DNA from: Nitrospira defluvii
Lineage (GTDB): Bacteria; Nitrospirota; Nitrospiria; Nitrospirales; Nitrospiraceae
Reading direction: 5' to 3'
Assembly: GCF_905220995.1 (NCBI RefSeq)
Contig: NZ_CAJNBJ010000001.1
Coordinates: 930,001 to 994,000, forward strand
DNA length: 64,000 nucleotides
Shown here in pieces: positions 55,778-64,000 of the stretch. The position numbers and the translations under genes were made by a program. Numbering within the stretch: position 1 is the stretch's first letter; the number at the start of each line of letters is the position of its first letter. The notes under the pieces were generated by a model. That model was given only the letters and a program-made list of their open reading frames with translations, had not been told where the DNA came from and did no database searches.

Positions 55778-55825
55778 CCTTCACACGGAAGAGGCCACAG
55801 GTTCGATACCTGTATCGCCCACCAT
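55778..55825 (+). repeat. attR, 48-bp core
   Basis: Second copy of the tRNA-Val 3' half including CCA. It lacks the 5' half, so it is not a functional tRNA gene; it marks the right boundary of the island. Confidence 0.93.
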
Positions 55826-55996
55826 CCTCATTTGATTCCGCCTTCCGTTGGTAACCTCTAAATTTCCCTCGTGTTCCACAACGACCGCCTGGGGCTTCCC
55901 CAAACTGGACAGAATCACGACCCTGCGCTACACTTTTTTCACAAGGAACAGATTGCGTTGTGTCGCATGTTCCGACAGAAGAAAGAGAGGCACTGT

Positions 55997-56326
55997 ATGC
56001 GGGGAACCTTAGCCACGATCATGTTGGGATTACTGCTCACCACCGGTTGCTCAACCACCAACCAGATGGCAACGCAGGACCAGAGCTACAATGCGCCGCT
56101 CAGCATCTACAGCGCGATGGATAGCACCTCGCTGGTTTACTCCGATCCCATGGCCGCATCACAGGCAAACGACAATCCCTATCGATGGCTGGGATTTGTC
56201 CTGCATCCTGTCGGTCACGTGGTGGATTACACGGTAAACCGCCCTCTGTATGCCATCGCCAAACATGCTCCATATATCTTCGGGTACACCCCCGAAGATT
56301 CCATGATCGACTCACAACGACGGTAA
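55997..56326 (+). CDS. Small lipoprotein, unknown
   Basis: A 109-residue lipoprotein with lipobox LLTTGCS and a compact domain without a family name that I recognise. Residues 50-100 contain PYRWLGFVLHPVGHVVDY and LYAIAKHAPYIFGYTPEDSM, typical of an amphipathic envelope protein. GAGAGG precedes the ATG. It is the first host gene beyond the island. Confidence 0.75.
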   Translation: MRGTLATIMLGLLLTTGCSTTNQMATQDQSYNAPLSIYSAMDSTSLVYSDPMAASQANDNPYRWLGFVLHPVGHVVDYTVNRPLYAIAKHAPYIFGYTPEDSMIDSQRR

Positions 56327-56474
56327 TTCTGCTCGCCCCTCGCCAGCCGGGACAGGTTCCGGCGGCGGGGGAGCGTGCCCCTGCCCGTCTCCAGCCGGTC
56401 GCATCTTCATCACCATTCAGGTATGCTCTGCCTCACACCCGTGCCCCGCATTGAACTGAGGCATCGACCCGACC

Positions 56475-57620
56475 ATGCACCGTCGGCTCCTATTGCTGCC
56501 CGTCTTACTCACGACCTTCGCCCTGTGGACGGGATGCGAGACTCCCCCACCGCAACGCGCACCGCTTCCTCCCTCAGAAAGCGACCTCGATCTCCTGAAA
56601 TCTACGAAACTCTGCGACTCTCGCCAGGCCTTCATTGACAAACATCCCGGTATCGCTCCCCAGACTCAGGCGTGGGGCAGCGGCCAGGAAATCCGAATTC
56701 CAGCGGAGCGGAGTCCTTCCAAAGGCGAGGAGTCCTACTTTTTCGACGAGGACGGAACCTTGGTCGGAACGTTGTTCTTGTTTCGTTCGGGCCTCGATCT
56801 CGGTCCCTACAAGACGCTCCGTTATACCCTGTCCAGGCTCAAACCAAGCCTCGAGTTCTATCTAACCGTAGCAGAGTTGGCCGATCGACAAAATATGGCT
56901 TTCAGCACCCTGTACGACACGGGGGATGAAAAGACGACCACGCGGTACCTGGTCCTGAACGATCCCACCACTCCGCGCCTCCTAGCCGCCTCGTTCACCA
57001 TCGATCCGTACGTGAAGTTGTTCTCCCCTTATCGCAAGGAGTTTCTCGAGCGCCTGCGAGAGACGACGCAGCAGGGCGGGGGGCAGCATCTGGACACTCA
57101 GGGAGCCGAAGATAAGGAACCGTTCGCATCGCTTCAGCAGTTTGCACGAGGACAAACCGCCCAACTGGCCTACTGCGGGACAAAAAATCAGCCTCTCGCC
57201 CTCGATGCGTACCAGAAGGCCAATGTCTCGGGGTTCACCAGCACGGTGTGGCAAGCAGAACTCCACCATCGCCTCGGCGTCTCGTGGGAAGCAGCCGGCA
57301 ACCTGGAAAAGGCCAAAAGCGAGCTCCTCGCCTCACTGGCGAAACGTCCCAACTCACCGGAAGTCGTCAACAATCTGGGGTACGTGTACAGCAAATTAGG
57401 CGAGAAGCAGAATGCCCTTGCGTCATTCGAAAAAGCTGTGCTCATGCGTCCCAACTACGCGATTGCCCGATTTAACCTGGCTGAAGCGGTCGCAGACACC
57501 AACCCCAAACGCGCCATTACGGAATACGAAACCTATTTGGCCCTCACCGAAGGAATCCCTGAAGAGGCAGATCGGGGTGCTCTCGCGCAAAACCGCGTCA
57601 AAGCCCTCAAACACCAATAG
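56475..57620 (+). CDS. TPR lipoprotein
   Basis: A 381-residue lipoprotein: signal and lipobox (ALWTGC) then a domain with DGTLVGTLFLFRSGLDL and RYLVLNDPTTPRLL (about residues 60-180), and two to three TPR units in the last third (PEVVNNLGYVYSKLGEKQNALASFEKAV). Probably periplasmic or outer-membrane bound with a scaffolding role. It stands alone. Confidence 0.8.
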   Translation: MHRRLLLLPVLLTTFALWTGCETPPPQRAPLPPSESDLDLLKSTKLCDSRQAFIDKHPGIAPQTQAWGSGQEIRIPAERSPSKGEESYFFDEDGTLVGTLFLFRSGLDLGPYKTLRYTLSRLKPSLEFYLTVAELADRQNMAFSTLYDTGDEKTTTRYLVLNDPTTPRLLAASFTIDPYVKLFSPYRKEFLERLRETTQQGGGQHLDTQGAEDKEPFASLQQFARGQTAQLAYCGTKNQPLALDAYQKANVSGFTSTVWQAELHHRLGVSWEAAGNLEKAKSELLASLAKRPNSPEVVNNLGYVYSKLGEKQNALASFEKAVLMRPNYAIARFNLAEAVADTNPKRAITEYETYLALTEGIPEEADRGALAQNRVKALKHQ

Positions 57621-57686
57621 TGAGTGACGCGTGCGGCAAAGCCACATCTCGAAGGATGAAGAAGAACGGGGGAACGGGAGGAGGGC

Positions 57687-58094
57687 TCAACGGGGAGACT
57701 TCTCGGCCTCTTCCTGACTTGTCTTGCACTCGATGCACAAGGTGGTGACGGGACGCGCCTTCAAGCGCTTATAGGGGATGTCGCCCTGACACCCCTCGCA
57801 GATTCCGTACGTCTGCGCGACAAGCCGACCGATCGCCTCATCGATCTTTTTGAGAAGTTTTCGCTCCCGCTCGCGAATGCGGAACGAGAAATGTTGATCG
57901 GCTTCGGCAGATGCCTGATCGCTGACGTCAGGGAACACTTCCAAACCAGTGGGATTGGTCAGCACGACTCCGGCTTCGGCCAGGATCGCCGCGCGTTGGC
58001 CTTCTAGATCGTGCAGGATGTCAGGATACTTGATTCCGTTGGCCTTGGCAGGCTTCTTTCGAGGCGAGGAGGGTTTTTTCGCCGAAGTCTTCAT
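57687..58094 (-). CDS. DksA/TraR-type zinc-finger protein
   Basis: A 135-residue protein with a basic N terminus (KKPSSPRKKPAKANG), a coiled-coil segment and the C4 zinc finger CEGC-x17-CIEC near residues 97-121 (GICEGCQGDIPYKRLKARP). It resembles DksA-like regulators that bind the RNA polymerase secondary channel; the acidic coil-tip pattern of true DksA is not clearly present, so a DksA-like label is safer. It is downstream of recR on the same strand, with 158 bp between. Confidence 0.85.
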   Translation of the reverse strand: MKTSAKKPSSPRKKPAKANGIKYPDILHDLEGQRAAILAEAGVVLTNPTGLEVFPDVSDQASAEADQHFSFRIRERERKLLKKIDEAIGRLVAQTYGICEGCQGDIPYKRLKARPVTTLCIECKTSQEEAEKSPR

Positions 58095-58252
58095 CGAATA
58101 CTCGGTATCGTTACGCCGGTACCACCGCCAGACCGTACAACGAAGCTGGACTATAGCAGCCGCAAATCAGAGGGGTCAACGGTTCCTTACGCCTCTCAGG
58201 AGGCCCTGTTGCGCATCCCGATTCGATTGACGTTCCCCGCTCAGGCTGCAAG

Positions 58253-58855
58253 TCACAAGTCCCGACGGCCCTCAATCGACTTCACCAATGTGACTTCATC
58301 GGCATATTCGATGTCCATCCCGACGGGAATGCCATAGGCGATCCGGGTCACGCGAACCTGGTGCGGCTTCAGCAACCGGGTGAGATAGATTGCGGTGGCC
58401 TCGCCCTCAATTGTGGGGTTTGTGGCGACGATCACCTCCTCGACCCCTCCTGCCTTCACACGCTCTAGCAACTCCTCGGCACGAATATCGGCCGGGCCGA
58501 CACCGTCCAGTGGGGACAACACCCCGAGCAGCACATGATACAGCCCGCGGTATCCCCCTGCGCGCTCGACCGCGTATAAGGTGCTCGGTTCCTCCACCAC
58601 GAGGATTTTGCTGCGATCTCGCTTCGGGTCGCGGCAGAATTCACAGAGTTCGCCCTCGGCGATATTGCGACATTGGCGGCAAAACGACAGCCCGTCCTTC
58701 ACGGCCTGAATCGCCTCGGCGAGGCGCATGGCATCCTCTCGCTCCGCTTTGAGCAGATGGAACGCCAGCCGTTGCGCACTCTTCTGCCCGATTCCAGGCA
58801 AACGCACGAGCTCTCGCACCAATTTCGCCAACAACCCTTGTTGATCAACGCTCAT
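58253..58855 (-). CDS. recR: Recombination mediator RecR
   Basis: RecR of 200 residues: the helix-hairpin-helix LVRLPGIGQKSAQRLAFHLL, a C4 zinc finger (CRQC and CEFC), and the Toprim domain (ILVVEEPSTLYAVERAG ... VIVATNPTIEGEATAIYL). It loads RecA at gaps with RecO/RecF. It completes the dnaX-ybaB-recR cluster. Confidence 0.97.
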   Translation of the reverse strand: MSVDQQGLLAKLVRELVRLPGIGQKSAQRLAFHLLKAEREDAMRLAEAIQAVKDGLSFCRQCRNIAEGELCEFCRDPKRDRSKILVVEEPSTLYAVERAGGYRGLYHVLLGVLSPLDGVGPADIRAEELLERVKAGGVEEVIVATNPTIEGEATAIYLTRLLKPHQVRVTRIAYGIPVGMDIEYADEVTLVKSIEGRRDL

Positions 58856-58931
58856 GACACATCGTCACATCCAGAACAGCCGTGAAGGAGGCTGAACAGG
58901 CGCTCCCGCTGCTCCAACAATGCCGGCACGA

Positions 58932-59255
58932 TCAGAATAGACCGGGGATCTTCATCCCGCCGGTGACGGATTTCATCTCTTCCGCCATCATGTCGCGGGA
59001 TTTCTTTAGGGCATCATTGCTCGCCGCAACCACGAGATCCTGCAGCATGTCCACATCGCCGGCCTTCACCGCTTCTGGGTCAATCTTCACGCTGAGCACA
59101 TCCATGGCCCCGTTCACCGTGACGGTTACAATCCCACCGCCTGCAGTCCCGGAGACCGTTTTACTCGCCGCCTGTTCCTGCACTCGGGCCATCTGTTCCT
59201 GCATGGCCTGCGCCTGTTTCAAAATATTGGACATGTTCCCAAATGGACTCTTCAT
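58932..59255 (-). CDS. YbaB/EbfC nucleoid-associated protein
   Basis: DNA-binding YbaB/EbfC-family protein of 107 residues with the NMSNILKQAQAMQEQMARVQ start and a core that ends MKIPGLF. It binds DNA as a dimer. It begins inside the dnaX stop (four-base overlap) and lies 76 bp before recR, the standard order. Confidence 0.95.
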   Translation of the reverse strand: MKSPFGNMSNILKQAQAMQEQMARVQEQAASKTVSGTAGGGIVTVTVNGAMDVLSVKIDPEAVKAGDVDMLQDLVVAASNDALKKSRDMMAEEMKSVTGGMKIPGLF

Positions 59256-61114
59256 TCCTGTACCTCCTGCGCCGGAAGGGTCGTTCGGACCTCCGCCAAC
59301 TCTCCGCCGAACATCTCTAACGCTTGTTTCACTAGGGGATGCGCCTTGGCCTGTTGGGTCAAGATCAACCGTTGCTCCTGTTCTTTCGCCACTCGCAGTT
59401 GCTTCATGGTGGGAGCCGCCCCTGCTTCCTGCTCCGCCTCGATCACGCGCACTCGCAGGGCACTCCCATAGAGGCGCTCCCCCAGGGCCGCCAGGGCCTT
59501 GAGATTATCCTCCTTCTCCAACATCGCCCGCGCCACCGTCGCCTGCTTCCCAAAGCCCAGCGTCACGAGCCCACCCTCAATCTTCACCACCCGCCCCATT
59601 TCAAGGAAGGGCGCGATATTCGGATGATGAGCCGAGACCGCCTCCTGAAACTGCTCCCAATTCACCTCCACCGCGGCAGAGGCAGCCGTCGAAGCAGACG
59701 GCACCGCACATTCCTGCGGGACAGGCTCAGGAGCCTCAGGCGCACTCATCGAAACGGTCGGAGCGGCAACTGGAGCCGGCCCAGGTGCGGGCTTCGTCTC
59801 ACGAGCACGGGCCACAGGTGCGGGCTTTGGGATCGCCCCGCTTGACGAAATCTTCGGCGTAGGCTCAACGCTTGCCTTCGGTCCATCAGCCTGAGACGAG
59901 GTAGGTGGCACCGATCTCTCGCTCGGGGCCGATGCTCGAGCCTGCGCTCCACGATCGGGCACTGACTTCTCCTGTGGGGGATTCGTTCCGACCGATCGCG
60001 ACGACCCCGCAGCGGTCTGTAACAACCGCGTGGCACGAACGGCGGCCGTCTCCAACACGAATCGTGGATGGGCGCTCACACGCAAACTATCTTCGGCTGA
60101 CGTCCAGACGCGAAATAACTCTTGCAGCTGCTCAACGGTATATCGCTCTGCATCACGAGCCAGTTGCGCCAAATCGTCATCGGTGGCCTCAACCAACCCC
60201 CGCAACTCCGGTCCCGACGGCACCACCGCCGCAACCAACATATTTCGTACGTACTCCACCAGGTCGGCACAATAAGCGCGCACATCGTGTCCCTGATCCA
60301 GCAAGCCCGCAATGACCTGCAGCGCCTTGGCACTATTCTGTTCGATTACGGCCTCAACGAGGGCCCGCACACGCTCTTGCGGCACCGCGCCAAGCAAGGT
60401 TTCGAGATCCTGATGCCGAATCGTCTTGCCACCAAACGCGATCACCTGATCCAGCAGGCTGAGCCCATCACGCATACTACCCTCGCTGGCCCGTGCCAGG
60501 GCCAACAGACTACGATCTTCGATCACCAATCCGTCTTGATCGGCGACATGGCGCAGCCGCTGCACGATCTCGGCCTTGGAGATGCGACGAAAGTTGTAGT
60601 GTTGGCAGCGTGAGAGAATCGTCGCGGGAATCTTATGGATTTCCGTGGTGGCGAAGATAAACACCACATGCGCCGGGGGCTCTTCCAACGTTTTCAACAG
60701 CGCGTTGAACGCCGAATTGGAGAGCATGTGGACTTCGTCGATGATGTACACCCGGTACTGGCCGCGAAACGGCGTGAATTTGACGTTTTCGCGAATCTCC
60801 CGCACATCGTCCACGCTGGTGTTCGACGCCCCGTCGATTTCGACGACATCCACCGACGTACCCTGCGTGATTTCCTGACAATTCACACACGTGTTGCAGG
60901 GGGACCCCGTCGGCCCCTGTTCGCAGTTGAGTGCCTTCGCCAGAATGCGAGCGACCGTCGTCTTCCCCACGCCCCGCGTGCCGGAAAACAGGAACGCATG
61001 GGCAATCCGCTTAGTCCCGATGGCGTTCATCAGCGTCTGGACGACGTGCGATTGTCCGATGACATCATCGAACGTTCCGGGCCGGTATTTTCGTGCGGAG
61101 ACTTGATAATCCAT
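59252..61114 (-). CDS. dnaX: DNA polymerase III subunit tau/gamma
   Basis: Clamp-loader ATPase of 620 residues. Walker A GTRGVGKTT (residues about 45-53), a zinc module with CNTC and CVNC, the DEVHML box, and the sensor blocks are seen; after residue 380 comes a Pro/Ala-rich linker and the tau C-terminal domain. I noticed no A-rich slippery heptamer that would make a gamma form by frameshift. It is transcribed toward ybaB and recR. Confidence 0.96.
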   Translation of the reverse strand: MDYQVSARKYRPGTFDDVIGQSHVVQTLMNAIGTKRIAHAFLFSGTRGVGKTTVARILAKALNCEQGPTGSPCNTCVNCQEITQGTSVDVVEIDGASNTSVDDVREIRENVKFTPFRGQYRVYIIDEVHMLSNSAFNALLKTLEEPPAHVVFIFATTEIHKIPATILSRCQHYNFRRISKAEIVQRLRHVADQDGLVIEDRSLLALARASEGSMRDGLSLLDQVIAFGGKTIRHQDLETLLGAVPQERVRALVEAVIEQNSAKALQVIAGLLDQGHDVRAYCADLVEYVRNMLVAAVVPSGPELRGLVEATDDDLAQLARDAERYTVEQLQELFRVWTSAEDSLRVSAHPRFVLETAAVRATRLLQTAAGSSRSVGTNPPQEKSVPDRGAQARASAPSERSVPPTSSQADGPKASVEPTPKISSSGAIPKPAPVARARETKPAPGPAPVAAPTVSMSAPEAPEPVPQECAVPSASTAASAAVEVNWEQFQEAVSAHHPNIAPFLEMGRVVKIEGGLVTLGFGKQATVARAMLEKEDNLKALAALGERLYGSALRVRVIEAEQEAGAAPTMKQLRVAKEQEQRLILTQQAKAHPLVKQALEMFGGELAEVRTTLPAQEVQE

Positions 61115-61205
61115 GGGGCTGGATCGCTCCTCGTGAATCGGAATCCCGTCCCTTATGCGGACGCTTCACAAATGACGCATCACGAGAGACGTCATCAATG
61201 GAAGT

Positions 61206-61306
61206 GGGGCCAGGTGATCCTGCGGCACACAGAACGGACCGCTTACCGTTGCTTCCTTCCGGACCTGGCGGGGTTCACAGGGTTCTGTTGCACAGGGCCC
61301 GGCCCC
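61206..61306 (-). ncRNA. ffs: 4.5S signal recognition particle RNA
   Basis: On the minus strand the SRP core GCCAGGTCCGGAAGGAAGCA with the following ACGGTAAGC matches the conserved apical domain of bacterial SRP RNA, and terminal GGGGCC/GGCCCC ends pair to give a stem of about 100 nt. It pairs with Ffh for membrane targeting. It lies between dnaX and tRNA-Ser. Confidence 0.92.
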
Positions 61307-61412
61307 GAGGAGTTCGTGAACCGGCAGGGTCAACCTGGGACACCGTGACGGTGCGAGGCCGCACCGCCATCAGGCCAGTCACCTGTCACGCCTGCCGCGT
61401 CACACCTTCAAA

Positions 61413-61502
<90 letters not shown>

Positions 61503-61669
61503 ACGATCGGACGACTTCAAGGGGTCGCATCTTATCACGCAGGTGTGTGGGCGGCAAGGTAAGCCCGCTGGCGGGTGGTCCATCGAAATCGCACCTGATA
61601 GGCTGCGGGACACCGGGGGAAACCCGGAGGGACAACCGGGAATGGGCCGCGCGGCCTCATGTGCGACCA

Positions 61670-61698
61670 TTGACCGATTTCGCGCGCGTTCCTATACT
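61670..61698 (+). promoter_or_regulatory. AsmA-gene promoter
   Basis: TTGACC at 61670-61675 and TATACT at 61693-61698 are 17 bp apart, with GGAGGTG and the ATG at 61726 downstream. A strong sigma70-like promoter. Confidence 0.7.
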
Positions 61699-61725
61699 GC
61701 GGAACAATTTCACCGGAGGTGTCTG

Positions 61726-63834
61726 ATGAAAGTGCTGGTCGGGACCGGCATTGTGATCCTGCTGCTTATGATCCTGATCATCGCACTCCCGTTCCTGATC
61801 GACTTGAACAGGTACCAGGACCGGTATCGCCCTCTGATCGAGGAGGCGCTGAACCGCAAGGTCCAACTCCAGGATATTCGCCTGACGATCTGGCCGCGCA
61901 TCGGCGCGCGAGTCGGCGGGTTTGTGGTTCAGGATGATCCCGCGTTCCGCACCGGGCCCTTTGCGTCCCTCTCATCACTGGATGTGGGTGTAAAGCTGTT
62001 GCCGCTGCTCCGCGGCCAGGTCGAGGTGGAAGACATCACCTTGCGCGATCCGGTGATCATGGTGCTGAAAAACGCGCAAGGCCAACTCAATGTCTCCACA
62101 CTCGGCGCGAAAGCAGCGGCTCCACCTACGCCCTCAAAACCCGAAGTCCCGACACAACCGGCCGGCAGCCCGCTTCAGGCCTTAGCCCTGTTCGCGGTGG
62201 ATCGCGTCTCCATCGACGGCGGAAAACTGACCTATCGCGACGAATCCTCGCCGAAACCGGTCGAATACACCGTCAATCAACTCGAATTCTTGTTGACGTC
62301 GGTCCATCTCGGCGACAGTCCTGCCGTGCATGTCGGCGCGACCGTTCAACCCTACAACCTCCCGGTGCAACTCGACGGCACGTTCGGGCCACTCGTTGAA
62401 ACCCTGGATGTGAAATCGTTCACCTTCAACCTGGGACTCGGCAAGATCGCCATCGGGCTCAAAGGACGAGCGGTCGGCGGGAATCTGGATGCCACGGTCA
62501 ACGCCCTGCAGATCGACACGGCTGATATACCCGTTGCCTTGCCGCTCACGAAGCCGGTGCAAATCAAAGATGTCCACCTCACGCTTCACACGCCATACCC
62601 CATCCCGCCTGACGTCAGCCCCATCAGTCAGCTCGACCTGACGGATCTGGGCCTGACGGTGACCATGGGCGGATCGGCGATCAACGTCAAAGGCACGGCA
62701 AGCAAAGGCCTGGCGAATGTGACGGCGGCCTCAGCCAGCATCAACAGCTCGGACCTCCCCATCGCGCTCCCCCTGACAAAACCGGTTGAACTGAAAGACC
62801 TGCATGTCAATGTGAAGGCCAAGTATCCGCCCAAGGAAGGAGCTGCACCGCTCGAACTCGCCGAGATCCCGAACCTCGGCCTGACCGTCGCCCTGGGAAG
62901 CTCGCGGATGGAGGTGAAAGGTTCGGTCCTGGGGGGCCTGGCGAAAGTGACGGCCAACGCTAAACTGGTGAATACCAGCGACGTGCCGTTCACGCTGCCC
63001 CTGAAAAAGCCGGTAGAGATCAAAGATCTCCAAGTTGCAGCCGAAATGAAAGGGCAGGACGTGCGGTTGACCACGCTCGCCCTGCAGCTCTTCGGAGGCC
63101 TCCTGCGCGCACAGGGCACACTGAGCCTTGCCACGACTGCCCCGCCGTTCAGCGGCACGGCTTCCCTTCAAGGGCTCCAGCTGGGACCGGCGTTGCAAGC
63201 GGTGGGCACGGACCAGGTGTCCATGAGCGGCACGGCCACTGCCGATCTGACGCTCAGCGGGCGCGGGTTTACCCATCCTGACCTGGTCAAGGCCCTCGCC
63301 GGCACCGGCCATGTCGCCGTGCGGGACGGCAGAATCGAAGGGATCAATCTTCTGCAGCAAGCCGCGATGCTGCTCAAGGTGGTCGGCGTGCAATTGGACA
63401 ACGTCAAAGCCACGGCATTCTCCACTATCGAAAGCGACTTCGCCATCAAACAGGGACTCGTGGCCGTGCAACGCCTGCTCATGGACAGTCATGATTTTCA
63501 GGCCACCGGAAGCGGCACGATCGGGCTTGATCAATCGCTCGACATGAAACTGAATCTGAATCTCTCTCAAGCCTTGAGCCAGAAGATTGCAGCCGGCTCC
63601 CCCATTGCGCGGGTGGCGATGACCGGAGGACGCCTCTCCTTGCCGTTGCTGATCACCGGCAGCACCCAAGCCCCGTCGTATGGTCTCGACACGAAAATGT
63701 TCGCCGGGAAAGTGAAGGAGCAGGTGAAGGAAAAGGTCAAAGGCGCGGTCGGAGACCTCTTGAAAGGCACGGCCAAGCCGGAGGACCTGAAACAGCAGGG
63801 GAAAGATCTCCTGAAGGGGCTCTTCGGGCGCTGA
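61726..63834 (+). CDS. AsmA-family protein with internal repeats
   Basis: AsmA-like protein of 702 residues. One N-terminal membrane helix (about 5-24) is followed by a periplasmic region with AsmA features (LIEEALNRKVQLQDIRL) and, from about 150, a long beta-rich domain. Between about residues 260 and 445 a unit of some 75-80 residues occurs three times, each with a variant of DLPIALPLTKPVELKDLHV. The C-terminal part has GFTHPDLVKALAGTGHVAVRDG and a Lys-rich tail. AsmA relatives are thought to move lipids between membranes; that role is inferred here. Confidence 0.85.
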   Translation: MKVLVGTGIVILLLMILIIALPFLIDLNRYQDRYRPLIEEALNRKVQLQDIRLTIWPRIGARVGGFVVQDDPAFRTGPFASLSSLDVGVKLLPLLRGQVEVEDITLRDPVIMVLKNAQGQLNVSTLGAKAAAPPTPSKPEVPTQPAGSPLQALALFAVDRVSIDGGKLTYRDESSPKPVEYTVNQLEFLLTSVHLGDSPAVHVGATVQPYNLPVQLDGTFGPLVETLDVKSFTFNLGLGKIAIGLKGRAVGGNLDATVNALQIDTADIPVALPLTKPVQIKDVHLTLHTPYPIPPDVSPISQLDLTDLGLTVTMGGSAINVKGTASKGLANVTAASASINSSDLPIALPLTKPVELKDLHVNVKAKYPPKEGAAPLELAEIPNLGLTVALGSSRMEVKGSVLGGLAKVTANAKLVNTSDVPFTLPLKKPVEIKDLQVAAEMKGQDVRLTTLALQLFGGLLRAQGTLSLATTAPPFSGTASLQGLQLGPALQAVGTDQVSMSGTATADLTLSGRGFTHPDLVKALAGTGHVAVRDGRIEGINLLQQAAMLLKVVGVQLDNVKATAFSTIESDFAIKQGLVAVQRLLMDSHDFQATGSGTIGLDQSLDMKLNLNLSQALSQKIAAGSPIARVAMTGGRLSLPLLITGSTQAPSYGLDTKMFAGKVKEQVKEKVKGAVGDLLKGTAKPEDLKQQGKDLLKGLFGR

Positions 63835-63852
63835 GATTCACGCGGAGGGAGC

Positions 63853-64000
63853 ATGTCGCTGGCAAACTTGGCCACACAGTACATCGTCCAATACGGCTTT
63901 CGAATCATGGGCGCGATCCTCGTTATCGGCGCCGCCCTCTTCGTGGCCAAGTCGGTGGGCCGGCTCTTCGAGCGCTGGTTGAACGAGCAGGACTTGGAGC
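63853..64000 (+). CDS. Mechanosensitive channel, MscS-like, 5' part
   Basis: The first 49 codons of a gene cut by the window edge. The ATG at 63853 has GGAGGGA upstream. The translation starts MSLANLATQYIVQYGFRIMG with a hydrophobic helix AILVIGAALFVAKSVG and RLFERWLNEQDLE, as in small MscS channels. It may be cotranscribed with the AsmA gene. Confidence 0.7.
   Translation, partial: MSLANLATQYIVQYGFRIMGAILVIGAALFVAKSVGRLFERWLNEQDLE

Larger units (their letters stand above)
49614..55825. mobile_element. Integrated rolling-circle-type genomic island at tRNA-Val
   Basis: Element of 6.2 kb bounded by 48-bp perfect direct repeats of the tRNA-Val 3' half. The left end carries int, xis and rep on the minus strand; the right 3.7 kb is more A+T-rich cargo with Rap1a-like, DUF2188, Cas2-like and PIN/antitoxin genes. 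No relaxase, capsid or conjugation genes are seen. The module int-AlpA-Rep_trans points to an integrative element able to excise and replicate by rolling circle, perhaps relying on a helper for transfer. Excision, replication and transfer are inferred. Confidence 0.9.

Noticed and set aside
55778-55825. Second tRNA-Val gene
   Set aside because: Only the 3' half is present; it lacks the acceptor 5' strand and D arm, so it is attR.
59252-61114. Programmed frameshift in dnaX
   Set aside because: No A-rich slippery heptamer was noticed in the linker region on the coding strand; the full-length frame is intact.

Overview
The window is a dense chromosomal stretch from a GC-rich, Gram-negative-type bacterium: many lipobox lipoproteins, an HtrA protease, BamE-like lipoproteins and an AsmA protein. 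My best inference, from gene content and the general look of the proteins rather than any database search, is a Nitrospira-like member of the Nitrospirota. The three tRNA genes all encode their CCA end.

Left part (1-24.7 kb). A ChaN-like lipoprotein and an unrecognised methyltransferase-like protein come first. A MoxR / DUF58 / transglutaminase operon follows. Next is an arsenic cassette: arsR, acr3, a 75-codon membrane gene, arsI-like dioxygenase, arsC and a PstS-like binding lipoprotein. It has two ArsR-type operators. Then come a BLUF photoreceptor, tRNA-Gly, several small unknown genes, DUF502, GNAT, two BamE-like lipoproteins, a LOG-family protein, a beta-CASP nuclease, a P1 peptidase, a FIST protein, an FKBP isomerase, gcvT, a NUDIX hydrolase and a secreted peptide made of three near-identical 19-residue units.

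Middle part (24.9-49.4 kb). This holds a Mug-type glycosylase, nucleoside hydrolase plus ribokinase, gcvP, a succinate dehydrogenase/fumarate reductase flavoprotein, and a three-gene set of ankyrin/TPR protein, DUF898 protein and M48 protease. A two-component system follows, then htrA, whose promoter carries a PmrA/QseB-like box. The rest is rimO, a gamma-carbonic-anhydrase-like protein, and the trmFO-xerC-hslV-hslU-argB series.

Island (49,614-55,825). A 6.2-kb element is integrated in the 3' half of tRNA-Val(CAC) and bounded by a perfect 48-bp direct repeat. It encodes a tyrosine recombinase, an AlpA-like excisionase and a Rep_trans/RstA-type rolling-circle initiator. Its cargo is a Rap1a-like secreted protein, a DUF2188 protein, a Cas2-like small protein and a PIN toxin with antitoxin. 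It also holds iteron-like repeats, paired hairpins by rep and a 210-bp run of five hairpins. The whole looks like a compact integrating, rolling-circle-replicating element, and it is the most novel thing in the window.

Right part (56-64 kb). Two lipoproteins, a DksA-type protein, recR, the ybaB family gene, dnaX, the 4.5S SRP RNA, tRNA-Ser, an AsmA-family protein with an internal triplication, and the start of an MscS-type channel.
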